Positions 1 through 9,268 of a stretch of DNA of 64,000 nucleotides are shown piece after piece. The notes beneath the pieces were generated by a model. The model had not been told where the DNA came from and ran no database searches. It saw nothing but the letters and a program-made list of their open reading frames with translations. This DNA is from JAIEPM01 sp964546815 (GTDB lineage: Bacteria > Cyanobacteriota > Vampirovibrionia > Obscuribacterales > Obscuribacteraceae). A program made the position numbers and the translations under genes. Each line of letters opens with the position of its first letter. The first letter of the stretch is position 1. Location: positions 124,001-188,000 of the forward strand of contig CAZJLR010000001.1 in the NCBI GenBank assembly GCA_964546815.1, read 5' to 3'.

Positions 1-1933
1 CAGCTTTTGCACGGACTCTCATTGGAACAACTGCAGCACCCATTTGCGCAGATGGCAGCATGGCACTATTTAAAGCCATCGGCTGAGCAACAGGCATACT
101 TGGCACAGGAGCAAGTCTATGATTTTCACTTGGGTCTGTTACGAGGAACGAAGTGTAATTTGAAATAATTCCGTATTTCTTAGATAGAGCGATAATTTCG
201 TCTACCACTTCTTTAGTTTCACCATTACTTTGTGCAACTTCGGTCAAATGAGCAATACGACGCATAGCCCAGAGCCGCGGCAAATAACTATGACCCAACG
301 CCTGTTTTTCAAACTTCAATGGAAAGTTATAAGCCTTAGCCGCACCATTAATAGTGCCTGTCATATGGCAGGTAGCATCGCCACTTCCTTTATATTTGCC
401 CATCAATAACACTTGTGACCCGGCAAATATATCTTTCACATTTCGCGGATAAATGTCTTTCACTTGAATGCCATCAAAATTGAGTTTGACATTAGACAAA
501 ACAGGACTCTTGATTTTGTCGTAAAAGCTCGAAAGCGCAACTTCAAGGCTTTCGTCCGGCTCTACATATTGCGATGTACCATGATTGTTATCTGCAAGTT
601 TATTCAACAATTTGGTGTTAACATCATAGCCAATACCAAAGTCAAAGAGACGTATGTCTTTTTTAGGGTCAACAGCTTTGAGCAATCCTTCCAGACCTGT
701 TTCACCGACAGTGGGCTCACCATCAGTCATAAGAACCAAATACGACGGGCGCTCCTTTGAGGTGCCAAGCATGCTGGCCGAAGTTTTTAAGGCATCACCA
801 ATATTGGTGCCTCCAGCTGCTTCCATGTCTTCAATGAATGCTAAAGCAGCTTTTTTGTTCTCGGGAGTCGCTGGCACCAGGCTCGTTTTGAATGCATCAA
901 CATCTGTATTGAATTGCACAACTGAGAAATGATCATTTGGATTAAGTGCATTGACTAGATATTTTAGCGCTCGCTTATTTTCATCCATGCGCTGACCTTT
1001 CATTGAACCTGAAATATCAGCAGCAAACACAATGTCTTTGCTTATCAGCTGCTTTGCTTGCATTGGCGGAGTAAGAGTCATCATAAAGTAGCCATCTTGA
1101 TCGCTGTCTTTTTGCGTAAGCAAATTAGCACTCATGTCTTTATCTGAAACACTGTAATAAAGCAAGAAATCTTTGTCTGGAATAATATCTTTGCCCAGAA
1201 AAGAAGCAATGGCTTTATGGTCGCCATCACGCTTGGAACTTATGATATGACTGGGCGACCAGATAGTACGCAAACCTTGCTTGCTGGCTAACTTCACGTC
1301 AATTTTGATTTCTTCTGCCGCAGCAGATTCACCTTCTGTTTTCAAAGGAAAGTTGTATTTGATAAGGCCATTTTCGGCTTTCAAAATTTGTGTGTATTCT
1401 AGCTCTACTTTCTTGCTGCCATGGGCTGGAATAGGGAAGATTCTCGCGCGTACTGTTTTGTAATCAGCATACTCAAGCAAACCAGGGTCAATCATTTGCC
1501 TCACGATTGCTTCATATTGCTGACGAGCTTCGGTGGCTTCAAGTATTTTTCCTTCAACCGGCTTACCATCAATGTGCAAAGAGTATGAACTGAAAGTTGT
1601 ATCTTCAGGCAACGGAAATAAATATGTGCCGGCTAGATTGCGATCGGTATCATTGAAAAAAGTTTGGGTTATGTATGTTTTGGCTACCTGGTCATTGATT
1701 TCAACTCTGACTTCAGCCTTTTCAAGCCTGAGCCCAAAGCTTACCTGTCCTTTCAGTACAGGCTGAGGACGCGTACCCGGACGAGTCCCTCCCGGGCGCA
1801 CATGTGGATTAACAATAAGGGGCATCCCGCCGAGGATAGGATCCACAACAATCATGCCGGCAGCATTAGCCATTGGCGATAAAAGCAAGCTGGTGGCCAA
1901 ACTGAACAAAATTGGAAGCGCTTTGCTTTTCAT
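1..1933 (-). CDS. Secreted VIT + von Willebrand factor A domain protein (3' end outside window)
   Basis: I read this frame directly on the minus strand; it is open from the ATG at 1933 to the window edge, so the C-terminus is missing. The N-terminus is a signal peptide (MKSKALPILF, hydrophobic core, ANA-A cleavage site). About residues 50-190 resemble a VIT domain (as in inter-alpha-trypsin inhibitor heavy chains), with phrases such as TYITQTFFND and KKVELEYTQ. A VWA domain follows: the MIDAS motif is complete (DISGS, then GGTNIGDAL, then MTDGEPT), so it should bind a divalent metal. The tail is Met/Pro/Ala-rich. An AGAGGA Shine-Dalgarno lies about 8 bases before the ATG. VIT-VWA proteins are usually exported or surface adhesion/scaffold proteins of unknown substrate; that role is inferred here. 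It is transcribed divergently from the CHASE2 kinase. Confidence 0.85.
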   Translation of the reverse strand, partial: MKSKALPILFSLATSLLLSPMANAAGMIVVDPILGGMPLIVNPHVRPGGTRPGTRPQPVLKGQVSFGLRLEKAEVRVEINDQVAKTYITQTFFNDTDRNLAGTYLFPLPEDTTFSSYSLHIDGKPVEGKILEATEARQQYEAIVRQMIDPGLLEYADYKTVRARIFPIPAHGSKKVELEYTQILKAENGLIKYNFPLKTEGESAAAEEIKIDVKLASKQGLRTIWSPSHIISSKRDGDHKAIASFLGKDIIPDKDFLLYYSVSDKDMSANLLTQKDSDQDGYFMMTLTPPMQAKQLISKDIVFAADISGSMKGQRMDENKRALKYLVNALNPNDHFSVVQFNTDVDAFKTSLVPATPENKKAALAFIEDMEAAGGTNIGDALKTSASMLGTSKERPSYLVLMTDGEPTVGETGLEGLLKAVDPKKDIRLFDFGIGYDVNTKLLNKLADNNHGTSQYVEPDESLEVALSSFYDKIKSPVLSNVKLNFDGIQVKDIYPRNVKDIFAGSQVLLMGKYKGSGDATCHMTGTINGAAKAYNFPLKFEKQALGHSYLPRLWAMRRIAHLTEVAQSNGETKEVVDEIIALSKKYGIISNYTSFLVTDPSENHRLAPVPSMPVAQPMALNSAMLPSAQMGAAVVPMRVRAKA

Positions 1934-2238
1934 GATCTAATCCTCTTTTGACAGCGCAAACTTTTTGGGGTGTATAAATCAAGACTACATTCAAAGCTGA
2001 GTCAATTCGCCCGGAAAACCGGGTCAAAGTGCCTGGGGTTAACCCCAGTTGCAGAATTCTACTTTTTCCATTCTAGACCATATATAGATGAAGCAAAGCC
2101 CAAAAGCCTTCAGCAGACCAAAATTTCAATTTGCCTCTGCGAAATTGAACAAAATAACCGGATTCAAAATTCAAAAGCGCTGCATTGCCAACATGTTAAA
2201 CTTAGGAAGTCTTGCCTTAATACAGTCCGGGGCTGCCT
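1934..2238. promoter_or_regulatory. Divergent intergenic region with two adjacent palindromes
   Basis: This non-coding stretch separates the minus-strand VIT/VWA gene from the plus-strand CHASE2 kinase and must hold both promoters. Two palindromes lie 10 bases apart: CCCGG-AAAA-CCGGG (2010-2023) and the perfect 14-mer TGGGGTTAACCCCA (2034-2047). They could be an operator pair or a small hairpin. A TTGACT hexamer reads toward the VIT/VWA gene but has no well-spaced -10, so I do not assign a promoter. Confidence 0.4.
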
Positions 2239-4113
2239 TTGAAGCGCCTAAACGAGATTTTCGAAGCCGCACGCATGGAGGGCCGTCACAGCCTTCTATT
2301 TACACGCCTATTTTTTGGCGTACTGGTCGGCGCTTTAATATCATTGCTGTCCAGTGACTGGCCCATACTTGAAAGCATGGAACTGGGCATGTTGAACTGG
2401 CGCTACAAAATCGCCAATGTACTTGCTGCGCAAAGCTGGTTTCCACATCAAACAAACGAGGCAGCTTCAAAAGTCATAATTGTGGCTTTCGATAATAATT
2501 CACAATTTGAATTCGGCTGCGCACGCTTTAACGATACTCTGGCGCAATCACACCTGGCTGAACTCATAAACAAAATAGAAGAGGCTCAACCAGCAACCGT
2601 AGTCATCGACCTTGATTTGCGCGGCGCCGCAAATCAGGCGCTGATCGACGTAATGAGTTATCACCGCAATGTAGTTTTGTCATTGTTTGGCAGCCTCGAA
2701 GGCAGCACTGAGCTGCCCTCAGCCGAATTCATCCAACATGCTGTTACTGGATATCGAGAGTTAATCAAAGAACCCGACGGACTGGTTGTGCGCTTGCCAG
2801 ACCAGGTTCCAGAAGCCCATTCAGGCGAACCCACCGGAACCGAACAAGTACCATCATTAACCCGCGCCATTTTGCTTCCGCTGAGAGGAAGCTCAGGCAT
2901 TGATTACAGTAGTCGCCTGACCCCAAGTTTTCCAGATCAATACGGATATATTAACTACCATCATTGCGAATACGCCACTTTTCCAATGTGGAAAGTAGTC
3001 GAGCCCGGGTTTAACTCATCAGTATTTAAAGACAAGATTGTATTGATTGGGTCAACTTTGACACCGCGTACAAAAGATCCACAGCAGGCAAAATCACCTT
3101 TCAGAGAGAAGTCTTCTGAAATACAAATTGAAGCAGACGCAATTGCCACAGTGATAAATAATGATGTTATCTGGAGTTTTCCACATAGCTATTCAAAACA
3201 ATTTTTACTTGTAGTCGGCTCTCTAATTGGCGCGTTAGCATCAGCTTTACCAATGGGCAAGCGGGCTATGTCTACTCTGCTTTCAGGCATCATATTGGTG
3301 ATTTTGGCGCAAGTTTCTTTTCAGTATTTCCACGTGCTATTGCCAGTGGTGGCACCGATGGTAATCATCGTGCTCGGCTTTATTCTCGGCACTGTGATTT
3401 TTCTGGATACAGGTCTTAGACAACGAAATCGCGAGCTGGCTGCTGCACGTGAAATGATGCAAGTGCGCGCCGAGGAAGAACGCAAGCGTATCGCCGAAGA
3501 TCTTCACGATGAAACTTTGCCTGCACTTTCGTCTATAGCCCGCATGGTAGACGATATGACCTCAGAATATGGCGACAGCCCCGCCCCCAGACAGATGAGA
3601 GAGCGCCTGGACAGCACTATTCAAGAAATGCGCCGGGTCATAAACGACCTGCACCCATCTGTATTAGAAACTATGGGTTTTGTCCCGGCGCTGGAAAATC
3701 TAGTGCATATCCTAGAGCGAGAGACGAGAATTTCGGGTAAGTTCAGTGCAGACCCCCAAATAAAGGAAGACGACGTACCAAATTTTGCCAAGCTTCAACT
3801 TTATCGAATTGTCCAGGAAACCCTGAATAACGTTCGAAAACACTCGCAAGCAGACACAGCCGAAATCTCCGTATACAAGGAGGGTGATTCACTAAAAATC
3901 ACGGTTGTTGATAATGGTAAGGGGATAGACCCAGGTGCAATAAGACCTGATTCTCACGGGCTACTTAACATTAGACATCGGTCTGCACTCATAGGAGCTA
4001 CTGTTAGCTGGATTAAGCCAAGTAATTATCGAAACGGAACCGAATTTGTGCTAATCATGCATGCAGGAATCAGAGACCTAGAACCACAGAAAGGATTGGA
4101 ACGGAAAATATGA
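2239..4113 (+). CDS. CHASE2-domain sensor histidine kinase (NarX/DesK-like HisKA_3 class)
   Basis: A predicted inner-membrane sensor kinase. One N-terminal membrane segment (about 18-40) is followed by a large extracytoplasmic CHASE2 domain (about 45-310; VVIDLDLRG and KIVLIGST are typical strands). Three closely spaced membrane helices (about 318-395) lead into a cytoplasmic kinase. The phosphoacceptor is His423 in ERKRIAEDLHDE, the HisKA_3 signature. The HATPase part shows an N box (NNVRKH), G1 (VVDNGKGI) and G2 (HGLLNIRHR). The longest frame begins at a TTG (2239); an ATG at 2275 is an alternative, and neither has a strong Shine-Dalgarno. It overlaps the next gene by four bases (ATGA), so the response regulator downstream is almost certainly its partner. 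The CHASE2 ligand is unknown. Confidence 0.9.
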   Translation: MKRLNEIFEAARMEGRHSLLFTRLFFGVLVGALISLLSSDWPILESMELGMLNWRYKIANVLAAQSWFPHQTNEAASKVIIVAFDNNSQFEFGCARFNDTLAQSHLAELINKIEEAQPATVVIDLDLRGAANQALIDVMSYHRNVVLSLFGSLEGSTELPSAEFIQHAVTGYRELIKEPDGLVVRLPDQVPEAHSGEPTGTEQVPSLTRAILLPLRGSSGIDYSSRLTPSFPDQYGYINYHHCEYATFPMWKVVEPGFNSSVFKDKIVLIGSTLTPRTKDPQQAKSPFREKSSEIQIEADAIATVINNDVIWSFPHSYSKQFLLVVGSLIGALASALPMGKRAMSTLLSGIILVILAQVSFQYFHVLLPVVAPMVIIVLGFILGTVIFLDTGLRQRNRELAAAREMMQVRAEEERKRIAEDLHDETLPALSSIARMVDDMTSEYGDSPAPRQMRERLDSTIQEMRRVINDLHPSVLETMGFVPALENLVHILERETRISGKFSADPQIKEDDVPNFAKLQLYRIVQETLNNVRKHSQADTAEISVYKEGDSLKITVVDNGKGIDPGAIRPDSHGLLNIRHRSALIGATVSWIKPSNYRNGTEFVLIMHAGIRDLEPQKGLERKI

Positions 4114-4832
4114 CCATTCTTATTGCAGACGACGAAGAACGCGATCGCAGCTGGCTGAAAGACCTCCTGGTCAAAAACCTGCCTGAAGAGGGGCCCATTC
4201 ATGAGGCTTCTGATGGGCAAATGGCTGTGGATATGGCTGCAAAATTGCAACCAAAATTAGTTTGTCTAGACATAAAAATGCCGCAGCTTTCGGGAATTAA
4301 AGCCGCAGAACAAATATTGCTTTCAAATCCAAAAACTGGCGTGATCATACTTTCCAATTTCTCAGACGAAGTCTACGTCAGGCAGTTGTGGAAAGTGGTT
4401 CCGGCAGACAGCGTTTTTGGCTATGTACTTAAAAGCGCTTCAAATGAGCAAGTTGTCGAGGCCGTTCGCACCATATTGTCCGGTGACTGCTGGATTCACC
4501 CTGGTATCTCAAGAGTAATTCAGCGCACACAAAACCGCGCCACAAGCCTCACTGCTGCAGAGTTTGAAGCACTGGCCTGTATTGCACTTGGACTGACAGA
4601 TTCGTCAATAGCCAGACGCCTTTACCTCACAGAAAAGGCAGTGCAGTCAAGACTCAAGTCACTCTATTCGAAACTTGCCATTCCTGGCAGGGGAGAAAAT
4701 CAGGAAACTGAATATAACCAGAGATGTCGTGCAGTCTATCTTTCGTACAGACGAGGACTTATAAATCAATCCGAACTTGATGATTGGGAACAAAGATTAT
4801 TCGACGGCAAAGTAGGAGTGGAAAAACAGTAA
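4110..4832 (+). CDS. NarL/FixJ-type response regulator (REC + LuxR HTH)
   Basis: Cognate regulator of the kinase immediately upstream (ATGA overlap). The REC domain (about 1-125) has the acidic pocket IADDEE and phospho-acceptor Asp54 in LVCLDIKMPQ. A conserved Ser (IILSNFS) and Lys (YVLKSAS) complete the switch residues. The output domain (about 150-200) is a LuxR-type helix-turn-helix, with TAAEFEALACIALGL and SIARRLYLTEKAVQSRLKSLYSKL. It should bind DNA as a dimer after phosphorylation. A further 40 C-terminal residues after the HTH are unusual and charged (tail ...LDDWEQRLFDGK). Its targets are unknown; the next gene, which starts on the stop codon of this one, is the obvious co-regulated candidate. 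Confidence 0.9.
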   Translation: MTILIADDEERDRSWLKDLLVKNLPEEGPIHEASDGQMAVDMAAKLQPKLVCLDIKMPQLSGIKAAEQILLSNPKTGVIILSNFSDEVYVRQLWKVVPADSVFGYVLKSASNEQVVEAVRTILSGDCWIHPGISRVIQRTQNRATSLTAAEFEALACIALGLTDSSIARRLYLTEKAVQSRLKSLYSKLAIPGRGENQETEYNQRCRAVYLSYRRGLINQSELDDWEQRLFDGKVGVEKQ

Positions 4833-6604
4833 TGAACGCTCCAGTGAATTTCAGGCAAAATATCATGAATCCAAGACATTACAGCATAAACAAACGTGCG
4901 CAAATAGCAGTCAGCCTCGTTTTCTCGCTGGCAGCTCTGTCTTGCTCTTTAGTGCCGGGAAATTCGCAGGAATTACGTTCTCGCAGCGCGGCAAAAATAA
5001 TCAGAAAGGACAGTCGCCTGGCTGTTCGTTCTGATGCTGCAGCAGGAGTACAGCTACTTGAACACATCTTCAGCAAAGTAATGAATAGCCCGCAGGTGGC
5101 TATAAATCTTTCTACTAGCTCGCAAATGCTCCTGAAAAGCAAACAGGTAAAACAACAACAGCAGCAAGCTAGCCAACAGGGCATCGATTATAAGCTGGCC
5201 ATCAGACCAAAAGAAGCAGGAAAGGCATTTGCAGCGCCATCGCCTTCGTTGCAGCTAATAGCTCAGGCGACGCATGGAAATGAATACTTGCCTCCTCCAC
5301 CGCAAGCGGCTCCCTCGCAAACGCCGACAAGACAGACTTCAGCTTCCAGCTCGAATGCAGAGGGATTTGCTGCAAGCGATGAATTGACCGGCACCGAAAA
5401 CTGGAAAGGAAGCGCGCTTCAGCGAAGCATTGCCTTGAAACCGGACACAGCTTCGGCGCAGGAAAAGCCAGGGGTCTGGGATAGAGAAGCCGCAGGCGAT
5501 TCATTCGGAATGACAGTCGCTTCAAAAGGATCAAACACAAGAAACGCCCCCCAATCCGGCATGCTTCCACCAAGCAATATGGGAAAATTCGTGCACCAAT
5601 CGCCTGACGCATTCGGCAGTCCAGCAGCTGCGCCCAGGGCCCGTGCCAAAACGGTCGAAATGCCGTCTTTCGAAGAAGCCAGACGAAAAGCACCTGAGCT
5701 GGCAAACTCAGTAAACAAATTCTACAAAGTAACAAAGCGACTGGATGAAGCTCAGTCAATACCAGAGGCTAAAATTGCCTCAGCAGACAAAAGTACTTTT
5801 TACGGGGCTCCACGCGAAATCCAAATTATGGATGACAGACCTGTGCTTAGAGACTACAGAAGCGCAGATGAATCACGAGCAGCTGCAAGCACGATATCAA
5901 CGGCTGATTCAAATAGAAACAGTGGCTTCGCAAACAGCTTCGGCGCCGGAGCAGGTGGCGCATCTGCCGGCAATAGCGCTGCAGTGCATGGCTCATTGAT
6001 GGCCAGAACACATGGGGCAAAAGATGCACCCAAGGCGCGCGCAGAGCGAGAGCAAGAAAAATCTGCCTCAAAGAAAGAAGAAAGCAAGGCTGACAGAGAC
6101 TTCAACTACAGCCCCAGCGACTCAAAATTAAACCCGCGTGACAATAAACTGGCACTCCTTCCCCCTAACGTAGCAACAGGCATTCCGCTTGTTAGCCTGG
6201 GTACATCTGAAGCTCAGGCAACCCATGCTTTGAGCTCAGGCAAACTAAGTCAACAAACTATCGGAAAATGGTCAATATATAGTTGGACTAAAAAAGAAGG
6301 CGACGGATCTGTGGCCTTGCAACTCTTTTTTAGACATGGCTTGCTCGATGCAATTCGTATATTCGACCCATCATTAATTGCGCCAGATTTTGGCGTAATG
6401 CCAGGAGACACCCTCGAATCAGTAAAAGAACGCTTCGGCGAGCCGGCATTTATGCTTTCGGAACCGGCAGGCGGAACGTCCAGCAAGAATTACATTTACC
6501 CAATAAGCCAGGTAGCCTTCCAGCTAGCCAGGCCTGACATCGAAAGCAACCAATCACCACAAGTAGTAAGTGTTTTGATATTTTCTGTAAATAACAGACT
6601 ATAA
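4832..6604 (+). CDS. Exported low-complexity protein with C-terminal BamE-like region
   Basis: I do not recognise a named family. The ATG at 4832 overlaps the previous stop (TAATG) and has AGGAG upstream, so I prefer it to the longer frame opening at 4784. A hydrophobic stretch at about 25-48 (RAQIAVSLVFSLAALSCSLV) looks like a signal peptide, possibly with a lipoprotein Cys. Residues about 60-440 are Ala/Ser/Gln/Pro-rich and probably disordered. The last 150 residues are better conserved in character: GIPLVSLGTSEAQATHAL and later GVMPGDTLESVKERFGEPAF resemble the two-strand/helix pattern of SmpA/BamE (BLIP-like) folds, where 'G.t...v...fG.P' is a hallmark. The role is probably envelope-associated. 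Co-transcription with the two-component pair suggests an output or accessory sensor function (inference). Confidence 0.7.
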   Translation: MNAPVNFRQNIMNPRHYSINKRAQIAVSLVFSLAALSCSLVPGNSQELRSRSAAKIIRKDSRLAVRSDAAAGVQLLEHIFSKVMNSPQVAINLSTSSQMLLKSKQVKQQQQQASQQGIDYKLAIRPKEAGKAFAAPSPSLQLIAQATHGNEYLPPPPQAAPSQTPTRQTSASSSNAEGFAASDELTGTENWKGSALQRSIALKPDTASAQEKPGVWDREAAGDSFGMTVASKGSNTRNAPQSGMLPPSNMGKFVHQSPDAFGSPAAAPRARAKTVEMPSFEEARRKAPELANSVNKFYKVTKRLDEAQSIPEAKIASADKSTFYGAPREIQIMDDRPVLRDYRSADESRAAASTISTADSNRNSGFANSFGAGAGGASAGNSAAVHGSLMARTHGAKDAPKARAEREQEKSASKKEESKADRDFNYSPSDSKLNPRDNKLALLPPNVATGIPLVSLGTSEAQATHALSSGKLSQQTIGKWSIYSWTKKEGDGSVALQLFFRHGLLDAIRIFDPSLIAPDFGVMPGDTLESVKERFGEPAFMLSEPAGGTSSKNYIYPISQVAFQLARPDIESNQSPQVVSVLIFSVNNRL

Positions 6605-6701
6605 AAAATTCACTCTAAAAGACAATCAGTGCTTCCAGCTTAGGGTAGAGTTCCTATGTAGGCACATTGGCAGATGTCATTTGACAAAGGCGGGAGGAAT
6701 C

Positions 6702-8789
6702 GTGGTGGAAACTCCATTCAAGCGTCACGAACCACTCTACCTGAAACATCGCCCGCAATCACTGGCGCAGCTTGTGGGGCAGGAAGGCGTTCACAGAACC
6801 CTTTCAAATGCCATCGAACATAACAGGCTGTCACACGCATATTTATTCACAGGTCCGCGAGGTACAGGTAAAACCTCATCTGCGCGAATTCTGGCAAAGT
6901 CACTAAATTGCAAAACCGCAGGACGACCCACAGTCGAACCTTGCCAGACATGTTCGTGTTGCGTTGAAATTACACAGGGCAATTCGCCCGCTGTATTTGA
7001 AATAGACGCCGCATCCAACAACAGCGTAGACGATGCACGTGTGCTAATCGAAAGAGCTCCGCTTATGGCAGTTGGCGGTGACTATAAGGTTTACATCATT
7101 GACGAATGCCACATGCTAACTAAAGAAGCATTCAATACTTTGCTTAAAACAATTGAAGAGCCGCCGCCGAAAGTTGTATTCATTCTTGCAACCACAGAAG
7201 AACACAAAGTATTGCCAACAATAGTCAGTCGCTGTCAAAGACTGATGTTCAGGCTAATCAACCAGGACGCACTCTGCAAGCATTTACGTCATGTAGCAGA
7301 CAGTGAAAATATTGAAATTGAAGAAGACGCGCTCAAACTAATAGCCAGACGTTCTGGCGGTGGATTGCGTGACGCACTCAGCAATCTTGACCAGGCTGCC
7401 TTGCTGGCAGCACCCGGCCAGCCAGCAACAGTAACCGATTTGCTCAGACTGCTAGGAGCCCTGCACGAAGATGTTCTTCTGGACATCAGTCGTCAGGTTG
7501 CACAAAGAGAAGGTCAAGCAGTAATTGACTCAGTTAGCAAATTACTTGGCGAAGGGCGCGAACCACAGGTAGTATTGCAAGAATTATCAAGGCATTTTCT
7601 TGCATTGATGAAAGCCTCTTACATAGCCAAAACAGGCAATGCGGATGGCGAAGCACTAAAGAGTATTGTGCTTGGTTCTGATTCTTATATTGCATCATTG
7701 CTTGAACAGGTGTCTTTGTTTGAGAGAAGCGAACTAAGTCAAATTGTGGAGCAACTGGACAGGCTTGAGCAAACTTGCAGACGCAGCAGCCAACCGGCGA
7801 TGCATCTAGAAATTGGGCTTCTCGGCATTTGCCACAGACACGAAATTCACCTGGTAAAAGACTTACTGGCACGCGTTCAATCACTTGAAGAAAAAATCAA
7901 TTCGGCAGCATTCGTTCCCGACACACACTCTCACAGACCAGCTCCTGTTGCGGCTCAACGACCAGTCGCCGAGCCTCCACCGGCAAGAGAAAACAGCGCA
8001 GCTCGCCCGCCAATTAATAGAGAACAAACAGAAGCCGCGGCGCCTCCGCCTCCGGCCAGCCGACCAATTTTGCCGGCACAATCAAATATAGCCACGGCTC
8101 CATCTGCAAATAATGATACAAGCAGAGCCGCGCAGAGCAATTCGAGTCCAGCAGGCGATTCACGTCCGGCAGCCAAAGCTGCCGCTCCAGAGCCAGCCGC
8201 ACAATTGACCTCAGTTGCTGATGACGACCCAAGAGTAAGGGAATTGAATTCGGATATTGATTATGTCTGGCAACAAATTCTCGATGAACTACAACGCAGA
8301 CATTTACCCACCTACAGCCTGGCTTCAACACATGCCTTTCCCTTGCAAATCGGAAACAGAGAATTTGGCATCGGTGTGATGAAAGAAAATTTCCAAAAAA
8401 TGCTGGAAGGCAAAGTCGAGCATATCAAAACTGCCTGCCAGATTGTCACTGGAATTGATCTGGGCGTAAGAATCCGCGTTACCGCAGACGCCGCTCCTCC
8501 TGCTGCTCAAAAAAAAACAGCAGTAGCGAGTAGACCCAGCTCTAGCCCTCCCCCGCGAGACGCCGCTCCAAGCAATGAACATGCACAATCAGAAGGCAGC
8601 TCTTCAAATCAAGCAATGACTCAAGAACCAGTTCAAAGTTCAACGGAAGAAGACCCTCTCTCGCAGCAGGCAAATTCATCAGAATCTGAAAATACAAGTG
8701 AAAATCCTGGTTCCAATGAATTCGACGCCACAATGGTGAAAGAAGCGTACAAATTATTCGAAGGTCCCGGTTCTCGTCGGCTAAGTTAA
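6702..8789 (+). CDS. dnaX: DNA polymerase III subunit gamma/tau
   Basis: Clamp-loader ATPase of the replicative polymerase. Visible motifs are Walker A GPRGTGKTSS (about 51-60), a four-Cys zinc module (CKTAG...CQTCSCC), Walker B IIDECHM (about 132), sensor 1 ATTEEHK, the SRC Arg-finger motif and sensor 2 GGGLRDALS. After about residue 400 comes a Pro/Ala-rich linker. A conserved tau C-terminal domain (about 510-590, DIDYVWQQILDEL onward) is where tau normally contacts the polymerase alpha subunit. An acidic tail follows. GTG at 6702 or 6705 is the start; GGGAGG (6692-6697) fits 6705 slightly better. A run of nine A's at 8509-8517 could cause slippage (see findings). The acylphosphatase gene starts one base after the stop. 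Confidence 0.96.
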   Translation: MVETPFKRHEPLYLKHRPQSLAQLVGQEGVHRTLSNAIEHNRLSHAYLFTGPRGTGKTSSARILAKSLNCKTAGRPTVEPCQTCSCCVEITQGNSPAVFEIDAASNNSVDDARVLIERAPLMAVGGDYKVYIIDECHMLTKEAFNTLLKTIEEPPPKVVFILATTEEHKVLPTIVSRCQRLMFRLINQDALCKHLRHVADSENIEIEEDALKLIARRSGGGLRDALSNLDQAALLAAPGQPATVTDLLRLLGALHEDVLLDISRQVAQREGQAVIDSVSKLLGEGREPQVVLQELSRHFLALMKASYIAKTGNADGEALKSIVLGSDSYIASLLEQVSLFERSELSQIVEQLDRLEQTCRRSSQPAMHLEIGLLGICHRHEIHLVKDLLARVQSLEEKINSAAFVPDTHSHRPAPVAAQRPVAEPPPARENSAARPPINREQTEAAAPPPPASRPILPAQSNIATAPSANNDTSRAAQSNSSPAGDSRPAAKAAAPEPAAQLTSVADDDPRVRELNSDIDYVWQQILDELQRRHLPTYSLASTHAFPLQIGNREFGIGVMKENFQKMLEGKVEHIKTACQIVTGIDLGVRIRVTADAAPPAAQKKTAVASRPSSSPPPRDAAPSNEHAQSEGSSSNQAMTQEPVQSSTEEDPLSQQANSSESENTSENPGSNEFDATMVKEAYKLFEGPGSRRLS

Positions 8790-8790
8790 T

Positions 8791-9075
8791 ATGTCATCCA
8801 GAGTAAGACTGAAAGTTCATGGCCGTGTTCAGGGCGTTTTTTACCGTCAAAGCACAGCCGATCAAGCCCGGATGTTAAAGCTGGCAGGCTGGGTTGCCAA
8901 CGAAAAAGACGGCACAGTCAAAATTGAGGCGCAAGGCGAGAAGGACAGGCTGGAAAGCCTCATAAATTGGTGCTGGAAGGGACCGCCTTCTTCCAGTGTC
9001 ATTCATATCGATATTGAGTGGCTAAACGAACTTGAGCCAGAATACACATGTTTTGAAATATTGCGCCTGGACTAG
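8791..9075 (+). CDS. acyP: Acylphosphatase
   Basis: A small cytosolic enzyme that hydrolyses acyl phosphates such as acetyl phosphate. At 94 residues it has the usual family length. The active-site loop GRVQGVFYR supplies the phosphate-binding Arg19, and Asn37 (GWVANEKDGT) orients the water; both catalytic residues are present. The N-terminal beta strand (RVRLKVHGRVQG) and the GTVKIEAQG strand match the ferredoxin-like fold. The gene begins one base after the dnaX stop, so it is translationally coupled to it. I know of no functional link between the two beyond shared transcription. Confidence 0.95.
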   Translation: MSSRVRLKVHGRVQGVFYRQSTADQARMLKLAGWVANEKDGTVKIEAQGEKDRLESLINWCWKGPPSSSVIHIDIEWLNELEPEYTCFEILRLD

Positions 9076-9135
9076 CTATAAAGGCATCAGATCGAGAGCA
9101 AAGCTTCCTGACATCAATGCCATGCTAGCGAAAAT

Positions 9136-9147
9136 AGGCATATGCCT
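9136..9147. promoter_or_regulatory. Perfect 12-bp palindrome upstream of the repeat protein gene
   Basis: AGGCATATGCCT lies in the 190-base gap between acyP and the giant coiled-coil gene, followed by an AT-rich stretch containing TAGGATAAAT. It has the form of an operator for a dimeric regulator. No regulator is indicated by context and the call is weak. Confidence 0.25.
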
Positions 9148-9268
9148 TTCAAATAGGATAAATTAAGGTGAATTTCATTCCCGGCCAGTACCTTCGAATT
9201 AGAGGGCTAAATGACTGGGTATATCCTGTGAAAGGGCCAGGTGCACGCTTTGGAGACTGACAGCATAG

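Noticed and set aside
464..2242. Several short plus-strand frames
   Set aside because: They are antisense to the VIT/VWA gene or lie in the divergent promoter region without start signals.
5202..5759. Minus-strand frame of 185 residues opposite the secreted low-complexity gene
   Set aside because: No Shine-Dalgarno, no domain, and entirely antisense to a better-supported gene with coupled start.
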